In this document: positions 63,658 to 64,000 of the stretch, one piece after another
Numbering within the stretch: position 1 is the stretch's first letter
Layout of the letters: every line of letters starts with the position of its first letter
Origin: Argyresthia goedartella
Taxonomy: Eukaryota; Arthropoda; Insecta; Lepidoptera; Argyresthiidae
Direction of reading: 5' to 3'
Assembly: GCA_949825045.1 (NCBI GenBank)
Contig: OX463815.1
Coordinates: 15,865,231-15,929,230, forward strand
Length of the DNA stretch: 64,000 nucleotides
Program-made: the position numbers and the translations under genes
The notes under the pieces: model-generated
What the model was told of the DNA's origin: nothing
What the model saw: the letters and a program-made list of their open reading frames with translations, nothing else
Databases searched by the model: none

Positions 63658-64000
63658 CTAAAAGTTTATGCGAACAGGTGGTATGGTAGTTGTTGAAGAG
63701 TTGTTTGGTGGGTTTTATGAGTTTAAGAATGCACTAGCTGTAAGATCACGTGTTATTGTCATCCAACGGTGTAGAGGTCACGTTTCGAGATAAGCCGTAA
63801 TAGATAATAATAAGTCTGACGCAAGTAGTTTACTTAATAATGAAATTCATGATTGAAAATTGCATAGATCTATATCAGATCAAATGTACACGATTGAAAA
63901 TGGTGATTTTTTCGTGAATTTTCTTATTTTTCTAATGACTAGCATAACACTAGATGGATTTATTAAAACAGCTCTTTGGACATCTAGCTACAAAACCACG
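63658..64000. other. Window end, nothing recognised
   Basis: AT-rich DNA with no frame or repeat match. Confidence 0.4.

Overview
The window looks like repeat-rich nuclear DNA of a moth or butterfly. Evidence: low GC; tRNA-headed SINEs; microsatellite-bearing repeats with GGTTCCGTACC and GGTACGGAACC ends; LINE tails and gypsy-type LTR elements of the kinds common in Lepidoptera; no long intact host ORF; eukaryotic splice-like signals. I see no prokaryotic genes, no CRISPR array and no complete host gene. Almost everything recognisable is a transposable element or its ruin. The only host-gene hints are a GC-rich island near 57.4-57.7 kb with a short ATG exon-like stretch just upstream (57290-57356), and an exon-like stretch after a strong splice acceptor at 43273.

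Left third (1-23.3 kb). The parts fit one old minus-strand errantivirus-like LTR element running from 23296 down to about 1174: 5' LTR, tRNA-type primer site, protease, reverse transcriptase, RNase H, integrase, env-like region, polypurine tract, 3' LTR. It has been blown apart by insertions. These include a full-length but frameshifted Jockey/CR1-group LINE (-, about 11.06-15.25 kb), a 1.8 kb LTR element with almost no coding content (16568-18391, +), a 740 bp inverted-repeat element in the leader, and several LINE pieces between 3.3 and 10.8 kb. Two of those pieces are head-to-tail copies of a LINE that carries an OTU-family cysteine protease domain; in the second copy OTU is followed in the same frame by the start of an AP-type endonuclease. 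That copy is itself split by an antisense fragment of another LINE, here called LINE X.

Middle (23.3-49 kb). Here small elements dominate. There are three tRNA-derived SINE families; two of them share a conserved body segment. Several non-autonomous inverted-repeat elements are present, and three with different termini share one central module. There is a 680 bp foldback at 30.26-30.94 kb. A cut-and-paste DNA transposon (31671-34547) has 12 bp terminal inverted repeats, a 4 bp TATT target duplication, repeated subterminal motifs and an internally deleted, frameshifted transposase-like gene (tentatively Sola-like). A composite repeat family recurs between 39 and 46 kb with nested RTE and Tc1-like fragments.

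Right part (49-64 kb). Two young-looking minisatellites (28 bp x 22 and 13 bp x 25) flank a perfect 34 bp hairpin. A LINE ruin at 53.5-54.7 kb contains two nested insertions, one with a 12 bp target duplication. The stretch 54.8-59.5 kb is mostly unique and holds the GC-rich island; the end of the window returns to dense repeats.

All identifications come from reading motifs by eye; family names are given only as far as motifs allow.
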